DNA of 50,764 nt, from contig JALNQF010000302.1 of NCBI GenBank assembly GCA_028456385.1, positions 1 to 50,764 on the forward strand. Direction: 5' to 3'. The translations under genes and the position numbers were made by a program. The number at the start of each line of letters is the position of its first letter. Positions within the stretch are counted from its first letter, which is position 1. Source of the stretch: Ophiosphaerella korrae (Eukaryota > Ascomycota > Dothideomycetes > Pleosporales > Phaeosphaeriaceae). Below the pieces are notes generated by a model. The model had not been told where the DNA came from and made no database searches. It was given only the letters and a program-made list of their open reading frames with translations. This document shows, piece after piece, positions 38,962 through 49,370 of the stretch.

Positions 38962-39199
38962 ACGTGTCCCACCACTCCCCGGGCCACCCTAGTCCTCGGG
39001 CCACCTCACCAAAATCACTGCTAAGCCTTTTTTCGATCAACCATAACTTCACGCCAATGCCCCTAATCACCTTTAAGAAATAGTAGAGTTACTCTAACTG
39101 TAGATGCTATCTACAAATACTACTTTTCGAAAGCTTACAAAGTTGATTTTGGGTGGGTGGCCCGAGGACTGGGGTGACCCGAGGAGTGGTGGAACACGT
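38962..39199. mobile_element. 238-bp MITE with long terminal inverted repeats (pogo/Tc1-mariner type)
   Basis: The ends ACGTGTCCCACCACTCC (left) and, read in reverse, ACGTGTTCCACCACTCC (right) are part of inverted repeats of about 55 bp that match with few changes as far as an AAAATCA. Both sides are flanked by TA (38960-38961 and 39200-39201), the usual target duplication of Tc1/mariner-like elements. Each arm holds two copies of a CGGGCCACC-like motif 17 bp apart. The core has a further palindrome (CTGTAGATGCTATCTACA) and no coding capacity. A transposase supplied from elsewhere would be needed. Confidence 0.82.
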
Positions 39200-40207
39200 T
39201 ATCTAGGTTCATTACGTACTAAGCGGAAGGTGCATGCCTAGAGATGTCTCCTGCTGTGCAACTTTCAAGGCCAAACAGGATGAAGAACTCGTGATTGGCG
39301 TGATCCGACTTTCGGATATGCCGGGAGCAGGGAGGCATACCATGCCTTTTAGATTTCACCGTACATGACAGAATTCCCTAAACCATTTCCGTAGGATAAA
39401 TCACTGCATCTCTACTAGATATTGTGGCATTGAAGGATGCTCGTTGAAGTAGGGGGCAGGTGCTGACCCGCAGTCGGTCGAGGTTGAATTGAAATATAGG
39501 TGTTGGGTAGCTACATGACGAGTTAGTGCTGGTGTCTATTCGCCCATCTGATGCTATTTAAGGCTGCCCGTAGAGCCGCAATACTCCCCGATCACGTGCG
39601 GCCCTACTACACCACAATATCTCTGTATCAGAATTAACAATAGAAGTGTCTGTGTAGCATGAACTAACTTCTACATTTAGAGTTCATACAATGCTCGTAG
39701 AAGCCATAAAATAATCGTGAAATTTCAGAACTTTTTCGACAAAGAATTTGGTTGCGGTCCAAGCCGAGGGGGCGGAACTAGAGAATCCTAAGCTCTGCTG
39801 TGTAACATTAAGCATTGTTGGCCACCAATAATAGGGTGCTCATCTCGTGCAACCTCTTGAGCTGTGGCCCTTTCCCCGCTTTGCGTGTCATTAGAATGTT
39901 TGTTATCAGTGATCTTACATCATGACAACCAGCGTGGCCAATGGATGGAACGAATCGTCGATCCAATCCAACACCGCAAAACGTAGGGATATTCAGTCCA
40001 ATCCAACTTACCACTTGGCACTCAGAAGAACTTTGCCAAAATCTAGCGGCAAGTGGACATCGGATTTTCGATTCCCGGTGTAAAAGGAAATAAAAAGCGG
40101 AGCGGAGCTGCGACATGAGTTTTTCACCTTCATCAAGAGCCTCCTGGTTGGTTTCTATCACTCCCGGTCACTCCTGAACCAATCTAACAAATGCTTTCCA
40201 TGTAGTT
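39200..40207. other. Intergenic region between MITE and ZNFX1-like pseudogene
   Basis: No gene is supported. The ~400-residue N-terminal part usual in fungal ZNFX1-like proteins should lie here, but I could not find it in any plus-strand frame; it may be deleted or too decayed. A 117-codon open stretch on the minus strand at 39808-40161 resembles no family I know and probably has no meaning. Confidence 0.45.
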
Positions 40208-43200
40208 GGTAGACATGACAACGACTATGCGAATATTTGCGACATTCGAATCCTCCCAACATTCGCCGAGATCAAAAGTTCCGTGCCCGAGTACCTGCCG
40301 ACCGTCGACGTACACGAGGATCACCTTGGAGGTTTGGATGGTCTGCTCGACTGCAACTTTCGACTTCTTCGCGAAGACACAGTCGGCCAATTGCGAGATT
40401 CTGTTGCATCAGAGTAAGACCATTTACAATTAGATGACCATTTCGTGGTCCCGGACAAGAAGAGTAAAGGCGTGCGCACACATGCTTATCGTGGGGTGAA
40501 GTTGGTCGAGACGAAGTGCAAGAAAAGAAGTGGATTTCAATTCGTAGTCGGGCTTCAAGAACCGCCACAAATCAGAGGAAAGTCTCGGAAGGAGAAAGCG
40601 CTGTTTTGGCAGCAATCACGGCGGCTACAGGAGGATGCTTTGATCTGTGTTTTGGACAGCGAAGGCACAGTCATCTTCTGTACAGTCACAGCTAATCCTA
40701 GTACGAGACTTGGCTTAGAAGATCAAGACTAATTGAATTCTCCTGCTCCTCATATATATAAAGCCGCGGATGGTTTAGGCTTCGCATATGTCGCCCTTTC
40801 ATTGGTGTCTAGGGACGAACACAACCTGTCCGAGTTACTAGATTGTGTGCTAGGGGATCTGACAAACTGTTCTCTCGTCGAGTTTCTTGGTGTGCTTCTA
40901 CCTGCTTTCTAACTGACGCTAAAGGCTCTGCAGCGCATGAAGCGTGATAGTGAGATACCCTTTTAGGAAACTCTTGCTCCGACACACAAAACCTCCTCGC
41001 GACAAGAGGCCTTGCTTGATCCACCTGCCTATTCACTAGAACGTAATTTTCGCTTTAATCTGAAGTGCTTGATGAAGGACGGGTCGGATTTATGACTTTC
41101 TCCTCGAGGCGAGTTCAATACAGAGAAACTAAAAGCGGGACGTACACTTAATGACAAGCAAGCCATTGCGCTCATCCACGGATTAACCACCGAGTTAGCG
41201 CTCATTCAAGGTCCACCCGGGACTGGAAAGTCTTATGTGGGCATTACCATGATCAAAGTTCTTGATAATACTCGCAGAGGCCACCACCGCCCAAGGGCAC
41301 AAAGACCATATATTGGTCTAGTCATTTGTGTGTGCTATACAAACCATGCCTTCGACCAGCTTTTAGAGGAGTTGCATTCTAGTGGTGTAGCACAAATCAT
41401 TCGCATCGGCTCACAATCCAAGTCAGAAGTTCCTAAATCTCTGAATCTTCACGAGGTATCTGGCCGGGTGGACAAGACAAAGCAAGAAAAAATAATGCAT
41501 TGGAATCTGATGAAAAACATGGAGAAGAGTCAGGAAGAGATACTGGCATCAATAGATCGCATACGTATGAGCAACAGCCCAGCCTCAGTCGAAGATTACC
41601 TTGAGTTCTATCAAGCACAACACTACCTGGAACTTTTACGAAGGGACGATGACGACGGCTTTCAGAAATTCCGCTACACTAGCGGAATCGTCTATTCCTG
41701 GCTGAAAGCGGGAGTAGCAAGAAGTGGTATAAGATCGCTGGCCGTTCTGCGAGACGCACCGTTGCATACCATGTCGCAGGTCGAGCGTCACGCACTGCAT
41801 AGTTACTGGATCTCGGAGATTACAAAGACTAGAAAACAAAATCTGCTGATTGCTTTGCTGTCATATGAGTCCAGCAAGCTTGAGTTTGAAAAACTTCGAG
41901 AAGAACTGGATCTTCGATGTCAGCAGGAGGCAAGCGTCGTCGGACTGACTACCACTGATCTCGCTCGGAATCTGGATCTTATTCGACGCTGTGGTACTAA
42001 AGTGATAGTCGGCGAAGAAGCCGGGGAAATCCTAGAGGCGCACACCTTGACAACCTTCCTTCCTTCCGTTGAGCATGCCATCTTGATTGGCGACCGCCTA
42101 CAGCTCCGTCCACAGATCCAAAACTACGAGTTGCAACGAGAGAACCCGCGGGGCAAGCAGTATTATCTAGACGTCTCGCTATTTGAACGCCTTGTTGCGC
42201 CTGCTGACGGCACGCTATGTGTGTGCATGCCATTCACGACACTCGAGACACAACGATGCATGCATCCTTCGATTTCTGGGATTATCCGACAGCACCTATA
42301 TCCGACTCTCAAAGATCACACGTCAGTCTCTGATTACCCAGAAGTTCCTGGGATGAAGAAGCGACTGTTCTGGTTAGACCACAAGGAACCTGGAGCTTCT
42401 GCAGGTGCTGACCATATCTCGACAACGTCCCACTCCAATCCGCACGAGGTTGCCATGGTAGCCGCTCTGGTATCTCATTTTATCCGTCAAGGTGTTTAAA
42501 AACCGGGTGAAATCGCCTTATTGACGCCTTACCTCGGTCAGCTTCGCAAACTACGACAACGACTAAGCTCAACATTTGAGATTGCAGTCAGCGACCGGGA
42601 CGAAGACGCCCTAGAAATTGCTAGCCTCGGAGAGGAAGAAGCAATTCTAAAGACATCTCGAACTACTTTGTTACATGCTCTGCGCATCGCAACGGTTGAC
42701 AATTTCCAGGGTGAAGAGGCCAAGGTTGTGATTATCTCCTTGGTACGCAGCAACAATGAATGCAAATGTGGTTTTCTCAGAACTTCAAATCGCATCAACG
42801 TTTTACTATCAAGAGCCAAGCACGCAATGTACTTGATCGGCAACGCAGATACATACTCGACAGTACTCATGTGGAAAAACACGACCAGAATCCTGCAAGA
42901 CGGAGAAAACTTTGGAGCCAAGCTCGAGCTTAGATGCCCACGGCACATGGACGATCTGATCCTGGTCGCGCAACCTGACGACTTTGCCGCTCTTTCACCA
43001 GAAGGGGGTTGTAAGCGTAGATGTGGGCTCCAGCTCCAGTGCGGACATGTATGTGCACAGCGATGTCATGCTGGCTTCTTGCACGATTCGGTTCACTGTC
43101 TCGAGGAAAGTCCTCGTTCACTGGAGGGTTGCGGTCATGTATGTCCGCTACCTTGTGGCGATGCTTGCAAGCCATGCGGGGTCAAACTACATCTTCAGGG

Positions 43201-45237
43201 CGATGATCAAAAACTACCTTGTAGACATCGTGTCGAAACTTTGACCTGCTCGCAAAGTCAAAACAAGGACATCGTCATCTGAAAGGTCACCGTTCCACAG
43301 ACGGTGCCGGGCTGCAATCACAAAGTTGAGGTACGTTGTGGTGTCGACGTGTCTGACAAAAAATACATCTGTCAAGCCATTTGCGGAGCTGCCTTACCAT
43401 GTGGTCATGTATGCACCAAGCTTTGTTTTGTCTGTCGACCAAGATCAGACGACGCCACAATTGAGACCAGTCACGGACAATGTTTGCAGCGGTGTGGGCG
43501 GCCTTATACCACCTGCTCTCATAGTTGCGAAGCTGCCTGCCACCAGGAAGAGCCATGCCCTCTTTGCAATGCACCCTGCGACGTCTCTTGTAGTCACTCC
43601 AAGTGTCAGCAACCGTGCCATGAGGCATGCATTCCATGCGCTAAAGAAACTCGCGCCTCTCGCTGTCCTCATTCAGCGTGCTTGCTCCCATGCAGCGCGC
43701 CTTGTTCATGGTTGCCGTGCTCGAAGCGGTATGAGGAGAGTCTAACATGCGGTCATCAGTGTAAGTTGACAAAAGTCCTAGAACGGAGTGAATCATGTGT
43801 TTTGCTAACGTTGATCTTGCCAGGCCCTTCAACATGTGGGGAGACGTGTCCACCTTCAACTCTATGTCAAATCTGCTGCACAGCCAAAGTCAAGGAAGTC
43901 TGTGCCGACTTCATCACGCTGGACACATATGGCGAGGTGGACCTAGAAGAAAACCCCTGCATTTTTCCAAATTGTGGTCACATCATGACCCTCAACTCAA
44001 TGTACGTTAGCTATCCTATTGCCTATCTAAAAACTAACGCTGTAATAGGGATGGCCACATGGCAATCAAAGACCATTATGTATTTGATGAAAACGGTACA
44101 ATCACTAAAATCAAGGATAATGCAGCGCCTTTCTCTCAAGAGGAACTTAAGGCTTGTCCAAGCTGTCGCGGATCCCTGCGAAATTTCGCTCGATATGGGC
44201 GCATTGTACGCCGTGCACTGCTCGATACCACTACGAAGAAGTCCATCATCTCCTCAAACAAAACTTACGTACACCTAGCGCAGGAATTTTCCGTTGAACA
44301 AGAAAATCTGTCGGCAACTCGAGATGATTTCGACAAAAGCATGCCTGAGCTTCAGCAAGAGTGTCTCCTCACCTCAACGAGAATCAAGGTAATTGGAGCT
44401 ATACCCAGCAAGATCCGCCTGGGCAGATACAGACGCATGCTCAATCTTCGCAAGAACATGGCTGCATTCGCTGATCAAGTCGCTGTTGACGAGCAGCCGT
44501 TCACGAGGATGTATAATCATGCCCAGAATGCACGCAGGCGCCATGGCAGGGAGGTCACAATCGAGCTCGACAGCAAAGTAATTCAGACGCGAGGTCACAT
44601 ACTTGCTATCGCCTTACTGTTGAAATGTGAACTGACCATTATAACGGACTTCCTGACCTTACGCCGCAATGCGCTCACCCTTTCTACCACAGGCACTCTC
44701 TCCGTCAATTTGTCTGCATACCGAAAAGCATGCGACGAACTAATCGATCGTGCCCGAAAGGCTCAACAAATCAGACAGCTGACTGAGGCCCATACTTTTT
44801 GGGTCCATTTTGCAGCACTTGAACGTGCATTTGCTGGTGACGATATTGAACAAGCAACTGCTTTAAAGAACGAGGCCGCAGTCCATCTGACCTCTGCCCG
44901 GTCGCAATGCCTAGAAAACCCCGGTTCTACTGCCGGCCTTGAAGCATCTATCGAAGCCGTCAAACTCATGCTACGAGATGGAGTCTTCTATATGCAAGTC
45001 ACCAACGAGGAAATGCGCCAAGTGGTTGCGGCAATGGCCACAGAGTTCTCCGGAACCGGTCAATGGTATTACTGCGAAAATAACCATCCTTTCACTGTAG
45101 GCGAGTGCGGTATGCCTATGGAGACGGCACGTTGCCCCTAGTATGGAGCTACTGTTGGAGGTCATAATCATCAAGCTGCAGCGGGCGTTCGCTATGCTGC
45201 GGATCTTGAGCACGATTTTGTAAATCTTCGAATTTGA
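40208..45237 (+). pseudogene. ZNFX1/Hrr1-like SF1 helicase with NF-X1 zinc fingers, eight in-frame stops
   Basis: Family members are UPF1-like helicases with NF-X1-type zinc fingers, linked to RNA silencing (fission yeast Hrr1) and RNA sensing (animal ZNFX1). The frame begins at GRHDND (40208) and continues through FRLLREDTVGQLRD and Walker A QGPPGTGKS (about 41204). Then come the DEAG-box equivalent EEAGE (about 42012), FQGEEAKVV, LLSRAKHA, and Cys/His-rich NF-X1 repeats (about 43000-43870). Two introns look intact: 43759-43822 (CGHQ|C junction) and about 44003-44049 (NSM|DGHM). Stops in the same frame lie at 40415 TAA, 40730 TAA, 40910 TAA, 40964 TAG, 41093 TGA, 42497 TAA, 43280 TGA and 45139 TAG; the natural end is TGA at 45235. 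No frameshift was found. The first ~400 residues of the family are missing. Most stops would be CAA, CAG or CGA before one C-to-T change. Confidence 0.85.
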
Positions 45238-46233
45238 GCAACGGGGTCTGCGGATTTTGACAAGCCACTATTATTAGAAAGCTTCTACGCCTCATTCTAA
45301 AACTACTTCATACAAAGTCCACAAGCTAAGTTGCGCCTGCTCTATAACACCACTACTCTCTAGATCATGCTTGATACTGTAGAAAATATAATCCAAGCAC
45401 CTGCAGGCCCGCTGAGTCTCCGAGCAAAGCCTTTCCGTTCCATAGGGGCGGCCATCCGATCAAATAAGAGCTTGAGAGGCGTTACGCGGCTTTCTAAATA
45501 AAACGTCAGCGTATTACCTACAAATTATTTAGCCGCTTACGTCGCTACTCTCGAGTAACTATCTATCTATTTTATGGAGACAGGCTTCAAAAGTTTTGTC
45601 GCGCTACTAGCCTTAGCTTAAGCCTACTGAGGGCCTCTCTTGTATGAGCGGGTGCTTAGCAATCCCTATCTCATTATTGGTGTGGCTGAAACAGATTGCA
45701 ACTTAATTCGTGGTAGCACTTCCAGCGCTAGCAGGAATCAAGTAATTACGACGGCTAAGGAGCGTAATACCCCAAAACGTTAGTTTGTTTCCATGAATCG
45801 AGATCGGCCAATACGTGATGCAGACCGAAAAAGTCGACAATTACAAGGGGAAACGGACTAGACAGGACTATGCGTTTCGCTTAAAGAATGTCGACGTTGT
45901 TCTGTCTGGTCCGCTCATTCTCCTCCCCCTGTAGAAGGCTGAAGCGATTATCCCTCGATAGCCTATAAGCCTTGCGTCGATTCGATCGAACTGCTGCGGG
46001 GCGATGTGGCTTGCCGCCTTAGCCACAGATGGTGTGATTGGTTACTGAAGGTGATCGGCCCGTGCACATCCTCGATATGTGTCGACTGCCTTTTGCACTC
46101 TTTAAACCAAGTCTAGCTACTTTTAATATTTATTTGCAATACAATACTTCGTTATACATACCTTTGAGATATCCTTATTAGCACCCTTCGAGTCCAAAAC
46201 CGCTTTGAAGAAACCCTACTACTCAACTTAGCA
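45238..46233. other. Intergenic region upstream of the ankyrin-deaminase gene
   Basis: No gene was seen. An inverted repeat of 12 bp with one mismatch (CGGACTAGACAG at 45854-45865, CTGTCTGGTCCG at 45902-45913) could form a stem with a 36-base loop. The last ~100 bases before the start codon are AT-rich (TTTTAATATTTATTTGC near 46121) and may hold the core promoter. Confidence 0.45.
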
Positions 46234-47679
46234 ATGACAGCCCCCCCGACTACAGGAAACCCCAAGAACAAAATCTTGTGCGAAGACATCTCGAAAAGCT
46301 TGGGAAACTTGAAGCTTGATAAACGAATTGGAAATGCGAAGGAGACGTCTGGCTTCTGGAGGCAAATCCCGGTTGAAGCCGAATATCCATACGCACTCCT
46401 AGATTCATGCATGAACGGAGAATACCACTATGTAAAAAAATGCCTCCAAGAAACAAAAAATCCAGAACTCTTCCTTAATTGGGTTGACAAGAACGGGAAC
46501 ACGGCCCTTATCTGTGCTGCATCAAGAAAGATACCCAAAATGGTTGAATTGCTTCTAGAATTTGGCGCGGACATCAACGCCCAAAACCACTACGGAAGAA
46601 CAGCTCTTATGGAGGCTGTTTTGTGGGGCCAATTGGCAAATGTCAACTATATCCTAGACAAAGGCGCCACCTGGCTAGAGGACAAGGATGGAAACAGCGC
46701 TGTTGACTTATCTAAAATAAATGAACGGAACGAACGAGAAAGATGGGAACGCCTTCAAAATGAGGGCATCCAACGGCCATATGTATCCAACAACCATCGA
46801 CAGCAAATAGCCGATTTGCTGGAGCCTGAGGAGTCGGAGCCATTCGACTTTTCTACACAAATCGAAGGTACAAAAATCTGCGCAAATGCATTAGTACTCA
46901 ATAAAGCTTGGGCCTGGTCGATATCTACGCCACCCGAAATTGAATGCAATCATCTGGCCGACATGGTCTTCGAGGTTCCTACGAAGGGATGGGATAACGT
47001 GATGAGCCATATTATTTGGAAAGACATTACCCTACCAGCTCATATTAGAACATTGCAAAGTTTACTGGATCCAACCCTTTCAGGCGCACCATGTCATCAC
47101 TTTGATAATGCAGTATTGTCGACCTGCCCAGTAGATAGGAACATCCTAAGACTTACTGCGCATGTCAGGGAATTCCGACTACCAAAACCGACGAAAACTA
47201 TAGCCTGCATTAAGCTTGATGGGCACCCGATTCAGTACACTATGAGCGGAAACTCACATACGACTTTGGGGGCCGGGGTTGTAACTAATAAAAATTGGAC
47301 TATAGAAGTTATGCGTATCGCGAGTCACATAGGACATGATTTTGGATCTCATCCGCGAGGTTGGGCGTCTCACGCGGAACTACAAGCCATAGCGGGGTAT
47401 ATCCATTGGTATCTGCCTCAGTTTGGATTTCAATGGGACAAAATAACAGAGTGTTGTTTTTTTCCCTATCAGTATCAAATCCGCACGGTGTTGATCCTCG
47501 TGAGCCGGGAGATGTGTAGGTTCTGTCAGCCTTTCATAAAGGCTATCAACGATATCACCTCGCAAAGATTTGGATTTGCTTTTGATGTCAGAGACGGGTC
47601 TTCCAATGGACGATATAGCAGACTTGTGGGAAGACTTGCGCAACCTAATATTATAGGGACGTCTTCTCGTTTTGTCTGA
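46234..47679 (+). CDS. Ankyrin-repeat protein with a C-terminal HAE/CxxC deaminase-like domain
   Basis: This single-exon gene encodes 481 residues, with no signal peptide or membrane segment visible. Ankyrin repeats cover about residues 50-165 (GNTALICAASRK, then VELLLEFGADINAQNHYGRTALMEA, given here in parts below 20 residues each: VELLLEFGAD and YGRTALMEAV). A linker rich in charged residues follows. The C-terminal part has HAE at 380-382 and CxxC at Cys428/Cys431 (MCRFC). This is the zinc-ligand layout of the cytidine-deaminase fold as seen in fungal OTT_1508-like deaminases; I infer the fold from the motif alone. The substrate (free nucleoside, RNA or DNA) is unknown. The Glu of HAE, the proton shuttle in this fold, is present. 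The frame is fully open between two decayed genes, so it is probably under selection. Confidence 0.8.
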   Translation: MTAPPTTGNPKNKILCEDISKSLGNLKLDKRIGNAKETSGFWRQIPVEAEYPYALLDSCMNGEYHYVKKCLQETKNPELFLNWVDKNGNTALICAASRKIPKMVELLLEFGADINAQNHYGRTALMEAVLWGQLANVNYILDKGATWLEDKDGNSAVDLSKINERNERERWERLQNEGIQRPYVSNNHRQQIADLLEPEESEPFDFSTQIEGTKICANALVLNKAWAWSISTPPEIECNHLADMVFEVPTKGWDNVMSHIIWKDITLPAHIRTLQSLLDPTLSGAPCHHFDNAVLSTCPVDRNILRLTAHVREFRLPKPTKTIACIKLDGHPIQYTMSGNSHTTLGAGVVTNKNWTIEVMRIASHIGHDFGSHPRGWASHAELQAIAGYIHWYLPQFGFQWDKITECCFFPYQYQIRTVLILVSREMCRFCQPFIKAINDITSQRFGFAFDVRDGSSNGRYSRLVGRLAQPNIIGTSSRFV

Positions 47680-48277
47680 AGGCGGAAGTGTGCAGGATTT
47701 ACAGATAGCTAATAACTTCGCAAATTCAAATCAATTTTAATTCATCAATGAGCTTGCACATGATGATGTTTTAGTTTTAGGGAAACGTGGTTTACCGTGT
47801 CCGTGCACCGAACGCCCGGAGTCACCGAACGCCCACTACAAAAATGAGGTTGTAACTAGTTGCAGAGAGTTCCCGAATTGATCGGGGCAAATGTTCCAGT
47901 GCCGCCAAGGCTGCAGAGCTGGCGGCCGAGAAAGTTCTCCTCCCCAACTACTACACGTTCACGCGTATGCGCAATCGCACGACATGTATAGACTGCTACT
48001 TGTCTTGAACCTCTAAGAGCCGTATTTTTCTTATTGCGATAGATTCAGTTGGGTACAAGAAGAGCTTTCGCGGTCTCAAGCCGACATGGCGCACACGTTA
48101 TCTCCCCCCTTGTAGATTAGTGAGGGACAACGACGAGTCTTGGCCGCAATTGAGCGTTTGAAGTAAGAAATTGCGATAGCGACATTATCGCAGTATAAGA
48201 CACTGAGGTCACATGCTTTTTACTGCCGACCAGGTCGATACACTCCGAAATCCGCATCAGCACTCGCAGTCTCCGCC
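47680..48277. other. Intergenic region holding a lone transposon end
   Basis: No gene was recognised. Near its left side is the pogo-type end described separately (47785-47840). The 70 bases before 48278 could be the former leader of the REV7-like gene. Nothing else stands out. Confidence 0.45.
47785..47840. mobile_element. Solo pogo-type terminal repeat with 17-bp spaced direct repeats
   Basis: The sequence begins ACGTGG and holds two identical 12-bp repeats, CACCGAACGCCC, at 47806 and 47823, exactly 17 bp apart, followed by an A-run (ACAAAAATGAGG). The same arrangement of an ACGT end, two direct repeats 17 bp apart and an A-rich inner edge is seen at the MITE ends and at the pogo fragment end at 30406. 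No matching opposite end was found to the right, so this is a truncated or very decayed element. Confidence 0.5.
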
Positions 48278-49090
48278 ATGTCATCCCCTGGCATAGACAA
48301 GCTGATCTACTTCAAGAATTTCCTGCTTGCCTATGTTCATACTATCCTCTGCGTCCGCTCGATATACCCACGCTCAGTGTTCGTAGAAGCCCGCCTCTAC
48401 AATATACCCGCACACTAATCGTACTTACCCGAAACTCGAGGCTGGATCATCAATGCCATCACGGCCGTGTACACTAAGCTCCTCGAGGGCAATGTGCGGC
48501 GCATCGGGATTTTGATATACACACTAGAGGACGAAGACGGTAGTGGGCACGTACAAGTGGTGGAGAGGTACGTGCTAGATGTGAGCGCGTGCCCCGTAGT
48601 GGAGTTGAATTCGAGGGACAAAGGAGCCGACTGAGGAGAGAGGGATCCTCTTTCCCCTCTATCGCCAGCCTCCGTCGGCCCCGAGAACTCCTTTGCGCCC
48701 CACGCCATCTGTGCTCCATATAGCGAAACCTAAGCCGCTGGACGAAGACACTCCTCTCGATCTTTCTGAGCAATTGCGCGCCACTCTGATCTAGGTTGTG
48801 GCACGATGCAACAAGCTCACACCTCCCCTGGTACCATGTTCTTTTAACATATACAGGGAGCCAAAAGATGGTGAAGAAGCCTACTCGCTTACCAGGTGTT
48901 TAGATTCATGGGTTTCGTTGCAGCCGGGAAGAACAGAAGTAGGACGAGAAGAAGCAGCTATGGACCGCGATGCAAATTCGGGAAGGATAAAGGTATTGTT
49001 CATCTGCACTGTCCGCCATCAGTACCTCGGCTTTGATACATGGCTGAGGTGTATAAAGTACCGGTGGAAAGTGATGCCAGCTTTCCATCT
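48278..49090 (+). pseudogene. REV7/MAD2L2-like HORMA-domain gene remnant
   Basis: REV7 is the HORMA-domain partner of DNA polymerase zeta in translesion synthesis and acts in the nucleus. From ATG at 48278 the frame gives an N-terminal HORMA segment: KLIYFKNFLLAYVHTILC, then IYPRSVF, then ARLYNIPAH, a TAA stop at 48416, then GWIINAIT, NVRRIGILIYTLED and VERYVLDVS. Another stop, TGA, follows at 48632. The C-terminal half continues in another frame (codons from 48741): LDLSEQLRATL, a TAG at 48792, then CNKLTPP, SFNIYREPKDGEE. The frame change could be an intron or a frameshift. At the first stop the family usually has Gln, so CAA to TAA fits. The C-terminal end is not resolved. A functional copy is presumably elsewhere in the genome. 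Confidence 0.75.
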
Positions 49091-49370
49091 ATAGACTGAC
49101 CAAAAGAAACCGGGCCCTTGGACACATGGAAAATCAGGGAGCTACTGTTGTGGTATTGTATGCTCGACGCTAATCTAGACACCAAGGAGCCTATGCATTG
49201 GCGTCCTCGGGGTCGTCTGTACTGGTTGTCGCTGTTGTTCTCCCTTTTCCATTCCCCCTTTTTTCTACCCCTCCCCCCGATAGCTCCTCGGTGCCGGGGC
49301 ATTCTTTTTTCCTTGTCTTGCGTCTACTCCACCACACTGCCGGATAGTAACTCTATCAAGTCGGTGCAGG
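49091..49370. other. Stretch without a recognised gene
   Basis: Between the REV7-like remnant and the zinc-finger remnant I recognise no feature. Pyrimidine-rich runs near 49240-49320 (CCCTTTTTTCTACCCCTCCC) are the only distinctive composition. Short open stretches on both strands have no family resemblance. Confidence 0.35.

Noticed and set aside
39808..40161. 117-codon open stretch on the minus strand upstream of the ZNFX1-like pseudogene
   Set aside because: No family resemblance, no supporting neighbouring exons, and it lies where non-coding or decayed sequence is expected.
40414..40460. GTAAGA donor at the first stop of the ZNFX1-like gene, perhaps an intron
   Set aside because: The nearest acceptors give an intron of 20 nt or a frame with an immediate stop, while the unspliced frame carries on into family sequence. 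The stop is real.
40208..45237. Stop-codon reassignment or readthrough for the ZNFX1-like gene
   Set aside because: All three stop types occur within the frame, and the neighbouring intact genes use normal stops. Decay is the simpler explanation.
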